Part shown: positions 19,182 to 28,596 of the stretch, piece after piece
Layout of the letters: the number at the start of each line of letters is the position of its first letter
Numbering within the stretch: position 1 is the first letter of the stretch
DNA from: CBDCUI01 sp965223115
GTDB lineage: Bacteria > Pseudomonadota > Gammaproteobacteria > UBA4575
DNA length: 64,000 nucleotides
Assembly: GCA_965223115.1 (NCBI GenBank)
Contig: OZ244982.1
Coordinates: forward strand, 1,240,001 to 1,304,000
Reading direction: 5' to 3'
The notes under the pieces: generated by a model
The model's database searches: none
What the model was told of the DNA's origin: nothing
What the model saw: only the letters and a program-made list of their open reading frames with translations
Program-made: the position numbers and the translations under genes

Positions 19182-19514
19182 ATTGGCTATTCAATTGGTG
19201 ATTTTGGAACCATTGCTTTTTTTCAGCTTAACAACTTTAATGTAAATGCGTTTATCGTTTTATTTCTAGCTATTATTAATAGCCTTATCACAAGTATTCT
19301 GCTTGAAACAATTTTACTATTTTGCAAAAGCTTGGCTATTAAACATGCACTGAAAGCAGCTTTAGGAATAAGTTTTATTTCCATGGAAACCACTATGAAT
19401 ATCACTGATTATTTCCTTACAGGAGGTGCATTACTTGTATGGTGAGCAATCCCAGTGATGCTTATAATAGGATTTTTAACGCCCTGGCCGTATAATTATT
19501 GGCGTTTAAAATAA
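19182..19514 (+). pseudogene. Truncated DUF4396 membrane protein remnant
   Basis: One continuous frame gives IGYSIGDFGTIAFFQLN, several hydrophobic helices, SFISMETTMNITDYFLTGGA and, after a stop, AIPVMLIIGFLTPWPYNYW. These are the diagnostic blocks of DUF4396 proteins in the right order. An in-frame TGA at 19443 replaces what should be a tryptophan codon (LVW-stop-AIPVM). The N-terminal part with its start codon is missing; only the tail after the GYxIGD block is preserved. It is therefore a doubly disabled gene. UGA readthrough is a formal but unlikely alternative. Confidence 0.7.
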
Positions 19515-19545
19515 TTCGGTCACTCCTGTTGCCACTAAAACTATT

Positions 19546-21453
19546 TTGGCCACCCAACCTCACACTAACAACAATCAATTTCAGCTGCTTAGGAAAAAGT
19601 ATTTTGGACCTTTTTTCCTCACACAATTTTTTGGCGCTTTCAACGATAACGTTTTTAAAAACGCTTTATTGATCCTCATCGCGTTTCAAAGCAGTTTCAC
19701 TGGTACTAGTAGCTCAAATAACATAATAAATTTAGCCGCAATACTTTTTATACTGCCGTTTTTTCTTTTCTCTGCCACTGCTGGTCAAATTGCCGACCGC
19801 TTCGAAAAATCCAAATTGATCAGGCGTATTAAGCTAGCAGAAATAGGAATAATGCTAATTGCTGCAATAGGGTTTTATTATGAAAATATCACTATACTAC
19901 TATTTGCCTTGTTTCTTATGGGTTCTCAATCCTCACTATTTGGCCCAATTAAATATTCAATCATCCCACAACATTTACAAAAGAATGAACTAGTTGGCGG
20001 TAATGCATTGGTTGAGTCAGGGACTTTCATTGCTATTTTACTAGGTACAATGTTAGGTGGAATATTGATTGGGATATCTTCAGAATCAAATGCATTGATT
20101 GCTTATACAATTTTATCGCTATCAATATTAGGCTATGCAAGTAGCTTAAAGATTCCTCCAGCACCTGCGCTTGATTCTCAGCTAGAAATTAACTGGAATC
20201 CTTTTATCGGAATTGTTCGCAATGTAAAAATATTAAGAGAGAATAAAACAGTTTTCAACTCTGTTTTAGGTGTATCGTGGTTTTGGTTTTTAGGGGCTAC
20301 TTATATTACTCAACTACCTAACTTTACCAGACTTTCGTTAAATGCCAACGAACAAGTTGTAATTTTATTTCTAGCATTATTCTGTATAGGTATCGGGTTT
20401 GGGTCATTATTGTGCGAGCGCCTTTCAAATCGAACTATTGAATTAGGCTTAGTACCTATCGGCTCAATAGGTCTAACGTTATTTAGCATTGACATATTTT
20501 TATCAGCTACCCCTCACGTATCTACACAGCTTATTGGCGTTAAAGAATTCCTACTGCAGTCTTCTAACTGGCGATTATTATTTGATATATTTTTACTGGG
20601 AACTTTTGGAGGGATTTATATAGTTCCTTTATATGCATTGATCCAAGCACGTTCAAACCCAAAAAAACGTTCACGTATCATTGCGGGAAATAACATACTC
20701 AACGCTGCATTTATTACAATAGCAGGCTTATACGCAATATTTTTATTAAATTCTGGATTAACAATACCACAACTATTTTTAGTTGCTGCAATTTTAAATG
20801 CTGTAGTCGCATTATATATATACACACTCATACCTGAATTTTTCATGCGGTTTGTAGTATGGATTTTGGTACACATTGTTTATCGTGTTAAAAAAATAAA
20901 CTTAAAAAATATACCGAATGAAGGTGCGGCAATTGTTGTATCCAATCATGTTAGCTTAATGGATGCCTTGATAATTGGAGGTTGTGTGCATCGGCCAATA
21001 CGATTTGTTATGCACCATAAAATTTTTAATTTACCTTTTTTACATTTTATTTTTAAAACAGCACAAGCCATACCCATAGCACCTAAAAAAGAAGACCCAC
21101 AACTATTAGAACAAGCCTATGATCGCATTGCAGCTGAACTTCATGCCGGTAATGTAGTGGGCATATTCCCTGAAGGAAAACTGACATCAAATGGGAAAAT
21201 CGGCACCTTTAAGCCTGGTATTGAACGTATACTTGCCGAGACACCTGTTCCTGTAGTTCCAATGTACTTAGATGGCTTATGGGGTAGTTACTTTAGCAAT
21301 TACAAAGGCAAACCAATGCAAAGTATACCTATGAAAATTTGGCCAAAAATTACTCTTATTACTGGAGAACCCATTGCAGCAGACAAGGTCAATGCTAAAT
21401 ATCTACTAGAACAAGTATCTAAGTTATTGATACAACTTAAAATAAATGAATAA
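19546..21453 (+). CDS. Fused MFS lysophospholipid transporter and acyltransferase
   Basis: 635-residue inner-membrane protein joining two lipid-remodelling activities. Residues about 15-420 form an LplT-like MFS transporter (FFLTQFFGAFNDNVFKNALL near the start, about 12 helices). Residues about 430-635 form a PlsC-like 1-acylglycerol-phosphate acyltransferase with the HxxxxD motif in SNHVSLMDA, FPEGKLTSNGKIGTFKPG and VPMYLDGLWGS. Known three-part relatives also carry an acyl-ACP synthetase domain (Aas) at the C terminus; that domain is absent and the gene ends normally. It probably flips lysophospholipids inward and re-acylates them. The start is TTG. Confidence 0.85.
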   Translation: MATQPHTNNNQFQLLRKKYFGPFFLTQFFGAFNDNVFKNALLILIAFQSSFTGTSSSNNIINLAAILFILPFFLFSATAGQIADRFEKSKLIRRIKLAEIGIMLIAAIGFYYENITILLFALFLMGSQSSLFGPIKYSIIPQHLQKNELVGGNALVESGTFIAILLGTMLGGILIGISSESNALIAYTILSLSILGYASSLKIPPAPALDSQLEINWNPFIGIVRNVKILRENKTVFNSVLGVSWFWFLGATYITQLPNFTRLSLNANEQVVILFLALFCIGIGFGSLLCERLSNRTIELGLVPIGSIGLTLFSIDIFLSATPHVSTQLIGVKEFLLQSSNWRLLFDIFLLGTFGGIYIVPLYALIQARSNPKKRSRIIAGNNILNAAFITIAGLYAIFLLNSGLTIPQLFLVAAILNAVVALYIYTLIPEFFMRFVVWILVHIVYRVKKINLKNIPNEGAAIVVSNHVSLMDALIIGGCVHRPIRFVMHHKIFNLPFLHFIFKTAQAIPIAPKKEDPQLLEQAYDRIAAELHAGNVVGIFPEGKLTSNGKIGTFKPGIERILAETPVPVVPMYLDGLWGSYFSNYKGKPMQSIPMKIWPKITLITGEPIAADKVNAKYLLEQVSKLLIQLKINE

Positions 21454-21528
21454 ATTCATTAAATTGTAGTCTCGCAGTATAATAATCAGAGGTTGTACAA
21501 TAAAAAGCTTTCAAACCAGCATACTTTC

Positions 21529-22134
21529 ATGCCTATTTATCAAGTTACTCATTACTCATTAGACGAATTATCAGTGCGCGCTATTCGCAAGTTACTACCA
21601 TATAAAAAATATGTCGTTGATGAGTTTATAAAACTTATTGAAACTTATATAGAAGATTACTACTCAATAGTGAAAAGTAACCTTGATATACCAAAAGCAT
21701 CTGCAACAACAAAGCAACTGGAACAAACTGCAGAAAACATCAATCAGGTATTAAATAACCTGCAAACTCTTCCAACTTTTGGTGTTCCTTTACTTAAAGC
21801 CAAAGCATCATTTTCAGGTCTAGGTTTCTTGCCAGAAATTCTAGACAGAACTCAAGCTGATCTTATGCATATTCGAGATCTAATTTATTGGGCCACTGAT
21901 AGTATTAAAGGTGAAGCAGATTCTGATGCATCAGACAGGATGCGTAAACTTATCTCAAACATTGCAGCTTTATATAGAGCTAAATTTAATGGTGCCAACT
22001 TAACGCGTGAAAGCAATGAATTCATGCAGATCATACATATAATTTTTTTAGATATTAAGGAACCTTTTTCACAAACTCTCATAGAAGAAGAAATCGATAA
22101 AATTCTTGAAGCAGATCTATCATTGAAATATTAG
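21529..22134 (+). CDS. Hypothetical helical protein
   Basis: Unrecognised, about 201 residues from the ATG chosen (an upstream TTG at 21493 would add 12). The sequence is soluble and helical, with central segments SGLGFLPEILDRTQADLMHI and an acidic C-terminal helix. It follows the transporter-acyltransferase gene by about 75 bases on the same strand and may be co-transcribed. No motif suggests a function. Confidence 0.5.
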   Translation: MPIYQVTHYSLDELSVRAIRKLLPYKKYVVDEFIKLIETYIEDYYSIVKSNLDIPKASATTKQLEQTAENINQVLNNLQTLPTFGVPLLKAKASFSGLGFLPEILDRTQADLMHIRDLIYWATDSIKGEADSDASDRMRKLISNIAALYRAKFNGANLTRESNEFMQIIHIIFLDIKEPFSQTLIEEEIDKILEADLSLKY

Positions 22135-22226
22135 ATCTGTTAAATATGAATACATACAATCCGCCCTATTAAATGGCTTATTAACAGCTCAAATAATGTA
22201 TTTTATATCTAAAACTAAAATAATTT

Positions 22227-23093
22227 TTATCGCATAACCGTTACAGATGAGCGATCGAAAATATTCGTATGCTCTTTCATGTATTGCTCAGCTAAAGATT
22301 CGGCCTCTGTTATTTCGAAAGGGTTCATATACAATGCAAGTCTATCCCTACGATCACTACCAAATGGAGGATTCTGTGCAACTGCAGTTGCAGCCCATGC
22401 ATATGCTTGTACTTTATTTGTACTTATACCAACACCTCTCGCAAAAACCTCACTAAGAGCAAATTGTGCAGGTACATACCCTTCTTGAGCTGCTTTTAAG
22501 AGACGAGTATAAATTTCGATATTGAAGTCCAAAGCGTGCCGCTTTAAATTAGCCTCTTTAATAATTACTTCTCTGCTTTCTTTAAATCCTTGCTCTGAAT
22601 ACTTTCCTTCAGCTTTTAGCTTGTCTTTAAAGGTTTGTAGCTTTTGCGAGATAATTTCATGCTTAGTAAGTTTATTATCACTTACATCATTTATATAAAT
22701 TAATGTAGCTAAACCATAGTCAGCATGTCTACCGCCTAATTCTGCAGCCTGTTGCATTAATTTATACGCAGTGTCATAAGTGCTATCAAGTACAATAGAA
22801 CCTAAGTCAAGTTGCTGAAATATTTTTCCTTGGTCTAATCCAATATCGCAACCTACACACAAATAGCAAAGGCTGGTTTCATAAAGTCTTGTAGCTGTAT
22901 CTAATGTCTCTTCAGGATTTTTATTAATGTTTGTTACACACTGCTCAATTGCCCGTGATTCTGAAGCCTTTGTAATACTGGATAATAAGCCTTCAGAAGC
23001 TGATGCCGTAGTCATAGCACAACTAAAAATTACAATTGACGTTAGATGTGAATATAATAAACAGTTCTTTAGTCTTACATAAAGAGTGTTCAT
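22227..23093 (-). CDS. Exported Sel1-like repeat protein
   Basis: 288-residue protein with a signal peptide ending near TASASEG. The C-terminal third carries a recognisable Sel1-like repeat (AAQEGYVPAQFALSEVFARG followed by YAWAATAVAQNP). A looser helical region earlier (MQQAAELGGRHADYGLA) looks like a degenerate repeat. Three or four cysteines (LCYLCVGCD) follow the N terminus. Sel1 repeats are protein-interaction scaffolds, so a periplasmic adaptor role is likely. The start has AAGG six bases upstream. Confidence 0.75.
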   Translation of the reverse strand: MNTLYVRLKNCLLYSHLTSIVIFSCAMTTASASEGLLSSITKASESRAIEQCVTNINKNPEETLDTATRLYETSLCYLCVGCDIGLDQGKIFQQLDLGSIVLDSTYDTAYKLMQQAAELGGRHADYGLATLIYINDVSDNKLTKHEIISQKLQTFKDKLKAEGKYSEQGFKESREVIIKEANLKRHALDFNIEIYTRLLKAAQEGYVPAQFALSEVFARGVGISTNKVQAYAWAATAVAQNPPFGSDRRDRLALYMNPFEITEAESLAEQYMKEHTNIFDRSSVTVMR

Positions 23094-23289
23094 AACGTAC
23101 CTTAAGGACCTCTAAACATGACCGAAAAACTATATCAAGCGTTAAATTCAACTCTGTACGCTATAAAGATAAACGGAGTAAATTTAGTCATGAGTGGATA
23201 GTAATGCTTTACCTTATCTCATAAACACAGTAACTATATTAAGATCTACGTTGCATTAGTTTCTCTAAAAATATAAAAGCTTAATCAAA

Positions 23290-23946
23290 TCAAAATTCAG
23301 ATTCCTGTATAAACTTATCAGCTTCTGCAATTGAGGCCTCTAGCTCTTTAATCAATCTACTAGTATCTGACTCGACTTGGATCAATTCACCACGTAGTGA
23401 AGCAACCGCCTTCGCATTTAAATTATGTTTTAAAAATAACACTTGGTCTTTAAATGGCCTTAACACTGGGTCAATACGCGCCTCAGCCCGTCGCATAGAC
23501 ATGATTAAGTGATTATAACGCTGTTTTGTATCTACAAGTTGCAATTCACTTTTTTTACGTAAACTTTCGCTCGAATATTCTTTGAGCTCTTGTTTCCATT
23601 CAACAAATAAAGCCTTGGAAACTTCTTCAACTTTATCAATTCTATGTTTGACATCATCAGCACGCGCTTGGCTTTTCTCTAATTCTTTATTTAGTCTCTC
23701 GTAGAGTTCTTCTAGATCTCCGCCATCAAACTCAACTACTGAGCTGAATTCCTCTAGGGCAGATTGAAACTGCTCTTTGGCAGCTTCCTGTGAACCTTTA
23801 GCTGCCTCTACACGATCTACTAAAATGTCTCGTTTATGTATTCCTACTTTCTCTAATGTCCCATAATATGCCTGAGAACAAGCAGAAATTTGAATCAGTA
23901 ATGCCAAAATTGCTACCAAGTGTAACAAGTTAATTTTTTTAATCAT
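23290..23946 (-). CDS. DUF2959 lipoprotein
   Basis: Predicted lipoprotein with lipobox QISAC after the hydrophobic leader MIKKINLLHLVAILALL; the start at 23946 is chosen so the leader is of normal length. The mature part resembles DUF2959: YYGTLEKVGIHKRDILVDRV near the N terminus and long heptad-like helices afterwards (EELYERLNKELEKSQ), ending in a coiled coil. Known family members are uncharacterised periplasmic proteins. Function unknown. Confidence 0.75.
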   Translation of the reverse strand: MIKKINLLHLVAILALLIQISACSQAYYGTLEKVGIHKRDILVDRVEAAKGSQEAAKEQFQSALEEFSSVVEFDGGDLEELYERLNKELEKSQARADDVKHRIDKVEEVSKALFVEWKQELKEYSSESLRKKSELQLVDTKQRYNHLIMSMRRAEARIDPVLRPFKDQVLFLKHNLNAKAVASLRGELIQVESDTSRLIKELEASIAEADKFIQESEF

Positions 23947-24093
23947 TTTTGCAATTAAATATAGAAAATTTTTTAATTTAAACAATATAAACTATGAATT
24001 CTAATCACATCAAGAGAACTAATTGCCTAAGTTCAATATAAAGCTTATATAATCGACACGTTGACAGTTTAAAGTTTATTATCTCCAATTATC

Positions 24094-24576
24094 ATGACTC
24101 CTAATTCTATCAACACTTTGTTTTCGCACGGCACCGTAATTAGTATACGTTATCCCATATATACGCATTTTGCTATTGTAAGTGACCGTTTATATGGTGA
24201 CAAACCCAAGCTAATTTCACTATCAAGCAGAACAGGATGTGTTGCAGAAGAACCGTGGGAAACCGTTGTAGGTAATAAAGCCTATTGTCGAAGTAATATA
24301 GAAGGAACTGATCCAGCAGATGTAGTTCTCAATCGCGCAAGGAGCTACATAGGTTCAAATATCAAGTATAATTTATTAACTTTTAATTGCGAACATTTTG
24401 TACGTTTAGCTCATGGATTAGAAATAGAAAGCAAACAAGTTCAACAGACTATTTATGGTGCATTGCTAGGTGCGGGCGCATGTATTTTTTTACCCAAATT
24501 TACGGCCATAAGATTTGCTATTTTAGTTTCTGTAAGTGCGATTGCATCTTTAAAAAGCTCAACAGATAAGCTATAG
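24094..24576 (+). CDS. LRAT/NC-domain-like membrane-anchored protein
   Basis: 160-residue protein with the features of LRAT (NlpC/P60 superfamily) domains: histidine in IYTHFAIV near residue 26 and the cysteine motif TFNCEHFVRLA near residue 109. A hydrophobic C-terminal helix (FAILVSVSAIASL) would anchor it. LRAT-type enzymes transfer acyl groups through that cysteine; bacterial members are poorly studied. It ends 90 bases before the photolyase gene on the same strand. The catalytic residues fit; substrate unknown. Confidence 0.7.
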   Translation: MTPNSINTLFSHGTVISIRYPIYTHFAIVSDRLYGDKPKLISLSSRTGCVAEEPWETVVGNKAYCRSNIEGTDPADVVLNRARSYIGSNIKYNLLTFNCEHFVRLAHGLEIESKQVQQTIYGALLGAGACIFLPKFTAIRFAILVSVSAIASLKSSTDKL

Positions 24577-24665
24577 CTCAATATATAAGTAAAGTGTAAA
24601 GTACAAGCTTATATTTGATAATCTAAATTACTTGAATACTTGCATCATTATGTTTTGATAACATT

Positions 24666-26084
24666 ATGTTACGTGGCCTATATTGGTATCGATTTGATTT
24701 GCGCATCACAGATAACCCTGCTTTAAGCACTGCAGTAAATGAATGTGATGAACTAGCAATTATTTATATATTAGATAAAAACAACGCTGGCGAATGGGAA
24801 ATTGGTAGTGCTAGCAAATGGTGGCTTCACTACAGCTTGGCTGCCTTGCATAAACAATTAGTCAAACGTGATTCAATCTTACAGTTTTTTATTGGCGACT
24901 CAAATTCTACTCTATTAAAAATCTGCGAAAAATTTAAAATCAACTCTGTTTATTGGAATAGAACTTATGAACCGAATTTAATAATACGTGATAAAGAAAT
25001 AAAAAAATGTCTCACAGGCATTAATGTAAAAGTTAAAAGTTTTAACTCAACTTTATTTTATGAACCTTGGGACTCACTAAAAAATGATGGCACTCCATAT
25101 AAAGTTTTTACTCCTTTTTGGAAGCACATTCAAAAAAAAGGACTACCTTCAAATATATATAAAAACATTAACTCATTTCCCCGCACACTAAATATTTCTG
25201 CTGTTGATTTAGATTCATACGAATTGTTACCACGCAGCAACTGGGCTGATGGCCTCAAGTCTAATTGGAAACCTGGAGAATTAGGCGCCAAACAAAGATT
25301 TAAGATATTCAAAGAAACTGCACTAAATACCTATTCAGATGCACGTGACTTTCCATCTAAGCCCATGACTTCAAAGCTTTCGCCTCATTTGCATTTCGGA
25401 GAAATAAGTAGCCGATTCATCACTACACAATTATTAAAAAATCAAAATAGTTTTGAACTTTACGCTGCGTTTATACGTCAATTGGTGTGGCGAGAATTTG
25501 CCTATCACCTATTATTTCATTACCAAGAAATGGCGACGGTACCATTAAATACTAAATACAATCGTTTCCCATGGGCTACGAATTATCATAAGCAGCTATC
25601 TGCTTGGCAAAAGGGCTTGACCGGAATACCACTAGTAGATGCAGGAATGCGTGAGTTATGGAAAACTGGATGGATGCATAATCGCATACGTATGATAGTA
25701 GGATCTTTTTTGACAAAAAATCTCTTAATACCTTGGCAAGAAGGTGCGAAATGGTTTTGGAATACGCTTGTTGATGCAGATTTAGCAAATAATTCATTTG
25801 CTTGGCAGTGGATCACTGGCTGTGGTGCAGATGCGTCACCCTATTACAGGATTTTTAACCCTATATTACAAAGCAAAAAGTTTGACCCAGAAGGTAAATA
25901 CATTCGCAAATGGATACCTGAACTTACCCAGCTATCTGACAAATTTATTCACGCCCCATGGGAAGCTTCTTTTATTGAACTTAAAAATTCTGGAGTTATT
26001 CTTGCTAAAAATTACCCAAGGCCTATAGTAGATTTACAAGGCAGTCGCAATAAAGCATTACAAGCATACAAAGAAATCAGATAA
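24666..26084 (+). CDS. Deoxyribodipyrimidine photolyase / cryptochrome family
   Basis: 472-residue flavoprotein of the photolyase/cryptochrome family. The N-terminal alpha/beta antenna domain begins LYWYRFDLRITDNPAL. The FAD-binding helical domain carries LSPHLHFGEISSR, GMRELWKTGWMHNRIRMI, WNTLVDADLANNSFAWQW and the YYRIFNPILQSKKFDPEG block. These strongly suggest a class I CPD photolyase that repairs UV dimers with light. It ends exactly where the opposing MerR-type regulator ends. Confidence 0.9.
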   Translation: MLRGLYWYRFDLRITDNPALSTAVNECDELAIIYILDKNNAGEWEIGSASKWWLHYSLAALHKQLVKRDSILQFFIGDSNSTLLKICEKFKINSVYWNRTYEPNLIIRDKEIKKCLTGINVKVKSFNSTLFYEPWDSLKNDGTPYKVFTPFWKHIQKKGLPSNIYKNINSFPRTLNISAVDLDSYELLPRSNWADGLKSNWKPGELGAKQRFKIFKETALNTYSDARDFPSKPMTSKLSPHLHFGEISSRFITTQLLKNQNSFELYAAFIRQLVWREFAYHLLFHYQEMATVPLNTKYNRFPWATNYHKQLSAWQKGLTGIPLVDAGMRELWKTGWMHNRIRMIVGSFLTKNLLIPWQEGAKWFWNTLVDADLANNSFAWQWITGCGADASPYYRIFNPILQSKKFDPEGKYIRKWIPELTQLSDKFIHAPWEASFIELKNSGVILAKNYPRPIVDLQGSRNKALQAYKEIR

Positions 26085-27092
26085 CTACTCATTTTGGTTT
26101 ATCGATATCCCATCAACCCTAATCAAATGCACTAATGCTTCCTCAAGCATAGATCGAGCTTGTGCTGTTGTAGCGTGTAAATACGAATGTAATGCTGCAT
26201 CTTCTAAGTTTTCATTCTCACATTCGGCACTGTAAATTTCAAAGTCAACTAAGTTTTTAATTAACTCTGAGGTATGCTGTGGACATTCACACTTAATAGT
26301 ATGTGATTGTTTGGCAAGCGTCAGTAGATCTTTATTGCTAAAACGTCTGGCTGGGATCATTTGTTCAAAATGCAGAGTCGAACCAGACTCCAAACTTGGT
26401 AATTTTTTACTTCCTCCTGAATGGTATATGCATAACCTTGCCAACTCTTGTACATCGACTGAGGATCTAACCACTGTAGTTTGTGAAGATTGTACTTTCT
26501 CAATAAGCTCTTGCGCACTAAATCCATAAATAAGGATTACGTGCCATGCGCCACTTAAATCACGAATTTTTTTAATCTCGGCTCTAGTATTTTGATTAAT
26601 TGTAGGTCGCTCAATAATCACAATATCTGGTTGAGAGTGGGATTTAATATTATTCTCAAGCTCATTAATATTTTCATACTCTCCAGATATTTCTATACCA
26701 TGCACCTCAGAGAGCCCGTCCAATATACGTATCGGAAAGCCATCCCCGACTAAAGCTACTCGACTAATTGTCTTTTCAGGGCTGTTCTCATTTAGTTTTA
26801 ACTTATGGTCTTTAGTAAGTAGTGCATCAGTCTCGATTCTTGCCTTTAAATCATTTATAGATAAATGTGCAACCGAGCCAATTGAAATACCTGCGTCAAC
26901 TAAACTCTTAAGCAAAAGCAGTTTAGCAACATCATCCCTTGAATATTGACGATCTCCTGAACTAGTACGCGATGGCGTTATTGCGTTATACCGGCGTTCC
27001 CAGGCACGTAATGTTTCAGGACTTATTCCTGTGATTCTAGAAACAGCGCCAATTCGATAAGTTGTCTCCACAGAATCTGTCTGTATCTTCAT
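26085..27092 (-). CDS. MerR-type regulator, LitR/CarH-like layout
   Basis: 335-residue DNA-binding regulator. The N-terminal MerR domain is clear: YRIGAVSRITGISPETLRAW, then ERRY and SRDDVAKLLLLKSL. About 240 residues follow. Their layout (an alpha/beta segment with VALVGDGFPI and DIVIIERP, then a helical end) recalls LitR/CarH light regulators that sit beside photolyase genes. The cobalamin-binding ExHxxG histidine of CarH was not found, so B12 sensing is doubtful. The gene abuts the photolyase gene tail-to-tail. Ribosome site GAGGTGGG. Role in light response is inferred from the neighbour. Confidence 0.75.
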   Translation of the reverse strand: MKIQTDSVETTYRIGAVSRITGISPETLRAWERRYNAITPSRTSSGDRQYSRDDVAKLLLLKSLVDAGISIGSVAHLSINDLKARIETDALLTKDHKLKLNENSPEKTISRVALVGDGFPIRILDGLSEVHGIEISGEYENINELENNIKSHSQPDIVIIERPTINQNTRAEIKKIRDLSGAWHVILIYGFSAQELIEKVQSSQTTVVRSSVDVQELARLCIYHSGGSKKLPSLESGSTLHFEQMIPARRFSNKDLLTLAKQSHTIKCECPQHTSELIKNLVDFEIYSAECENENLEDAALHSYLHATTAQARSMLEEALVHLIRVDGISINQNE

Positions 27093-27150
27093 TTTCCCAC
27101 CTCTAATACAAAAAAATATATAACATTTGTAAATATAATATAACTTATTA

Positions 27151-27220
27151 TTTATACATATACTGTATTTATTTGTATATATAGCCGATATTACTTATAC
27201 AATATATGTACAATTTGTAA
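27151..27220. promoter_or_regulatory. Cluster of TGTA/TACA half-sites upstream of the MerR gene
   Basis: Several TATACA, TGTATA and TGTACA words are packed in 70 bases, 60 to 130 bases ahead of the MerR-type start codon. TGTA-TACA palindromes are known operators for LitR-type MerR regulators, so autoregulation is possible. The region is very AT-rich, which makes such words common by chance. Confidence 0.3.
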
Positions 27221-27712
27221 TTTACTTAATCACTGCTTACTAGAGCCCCACACTAGACTAGCGTTATTTATATTGCAGTCTTGTTTTAACCTAGATTTTT
27301 ATAACAACACATGTTGAAAGCTCTTGCTCACTCTTATATCTACCATCGTGAATAGCAAATTTGTAAGTGTTGCTAGTAAAGAGTAATGCGTGTTTGTTTC
27401 ACGGTTAGAAAATCAACATAAGCTAAATGAAGACGACTACCTGCTAAACTATAAAGTCCAATTTCAAATAGAGATTAATTAATCATTTGTCCATTAGACC
27501 TAATTAAATTTATTAACTTAGAAAATGAAAATCTCGATTAATATTGCATCAATCTAATCAATTCAATGAATTTTTAAATCAAGCCGAAAAATACCTAGAA
27601 ACAGATAGCTCTCGCTTAAAGTGTTTTCAAAAGAATTGGTGATTTTACTAAGAAATTAGTTATATATTTGATTATTAAGAAATAGATATAAGATCAGCAA
27701 ACAATGTAATGC
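27221..27712. other. Intergenic region, only a faint coding trace
   Basis: Nothing is confidently assigned. A short open stretch on the plus strand near 27550-27640 reads NQFNEFLNQAEKYLETDSS and then stops; it lacks a start and may be a remnant of an old gene. Confidence 0.3.
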
Positions 27713-27943
27713 TTAAGGATCTACAGAATTTTTAGCTGCTTGTATAGCCGTATCGCTGGCCTCTTGTAAAATTGTATCAGCTTCTTCCTCATTGAATTCA
27801 TATACAAGATTATCACGATAGTAATCAACAACTTTATTCATAATACGAACAATCTCATAGTCTTTTAGATTGTTAGCATTCTTGATGCCTTCCATATATT
27901 TTAGAACTCTATGCTCATGTGTGCTTTCACCAAAATAACTCAT
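27713..27943 (-). CDS. Hypothetical small acidic protein
   Basis: Unrecognised 76-residue protein. A GAGG site lies eight bases before the ATG. The sequence is acidic and helical (EEEADTILQEASDTAIQAAK) with no membrane segment. It stands alone between two long non-coding stretches. Function unknown. Confidence 0.5.
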   Translation of the reverse strand: MSYFGESTHEHRVLKYMEGIKNANNLKDYEIVRIMNKVVDYYRDNLVYEFNEEEADTILQEASDTAIQAAKNSVDP

Positions 27944-28596
27944 GGATAAACCTCAATATAATTTCATGTATTCTGTAATTTGATGGTATTTTTATATAAC
28001 AAGGTGTGTGAATCCCTATATAGCCAAACGCACAGGAATAAGTGATAAAGTGTCTTTTGAATAATATTTTTATTAAAAATATCTTACAATACGTTACCTC
28101 CTCTTAGTCATTATTAAGCTAATAGTGATTTTGTCATTAAACACTCTCAAGCTGGTTTTGATTATTTAATTTGCAAGCAATCTGTATATAAATCAACTAG
28201 ATACCCAACTTTTTAACCAACCAATTAATCAATTCTTAGCTTAATTCACTACTATCCACATGGGCTAAAGCATACACAAATAATAATAATTTAGCGGCAT
28301 TAACAAATACGGTATTATCAATTTTTATCTATATTACCTAAATATTCTTTATACAATTATCATAACGTAGTGGGTGACTATGTGGTTTTATTGAAAATTG
28401 AATATAGAATTATTTTGAATTCCTTCTAATACATGGAGATATTTAGTATTTAGCTATCAAAACCACATATTTTTATTTTGACTATATTTACTGTAACGAC
28501 AGATAATTGTTGAGTAACAATATAGTAATTAATATAAGGCAATTACAAATTAGGTTGGTAAAAAAATGGAAATTTTTACTTTGAACCGAGGTCCGC
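27944..28596. other. Long AT-rich intergenic region ahead of marR
   Basis: 653 bases without a convincing gene on either strand. It must contain the promoter of the MarR gene. The only structure noticed is a separated 11-bp inverted repeat, listed on its own. Confidence 0.4.
28379..28469. repeat. 11-bp inverted repeat pair, 69 bases apart
   Basis: TATGTGGTTTT at 28379-28389 and its exact complement AAAACCACATA at 28459-28469. They lie about 130-220 bases before the MarR start codon. They could be paired operator half-sites, the stem of a leader RNA hairpin, or a chance match. Confidence 0.4.

Noticed and set aside
19223..19405. Minus-strand 60-codon frame
   Set aside because: Antisense to the DUF4396 remnant, which explains the region much better.
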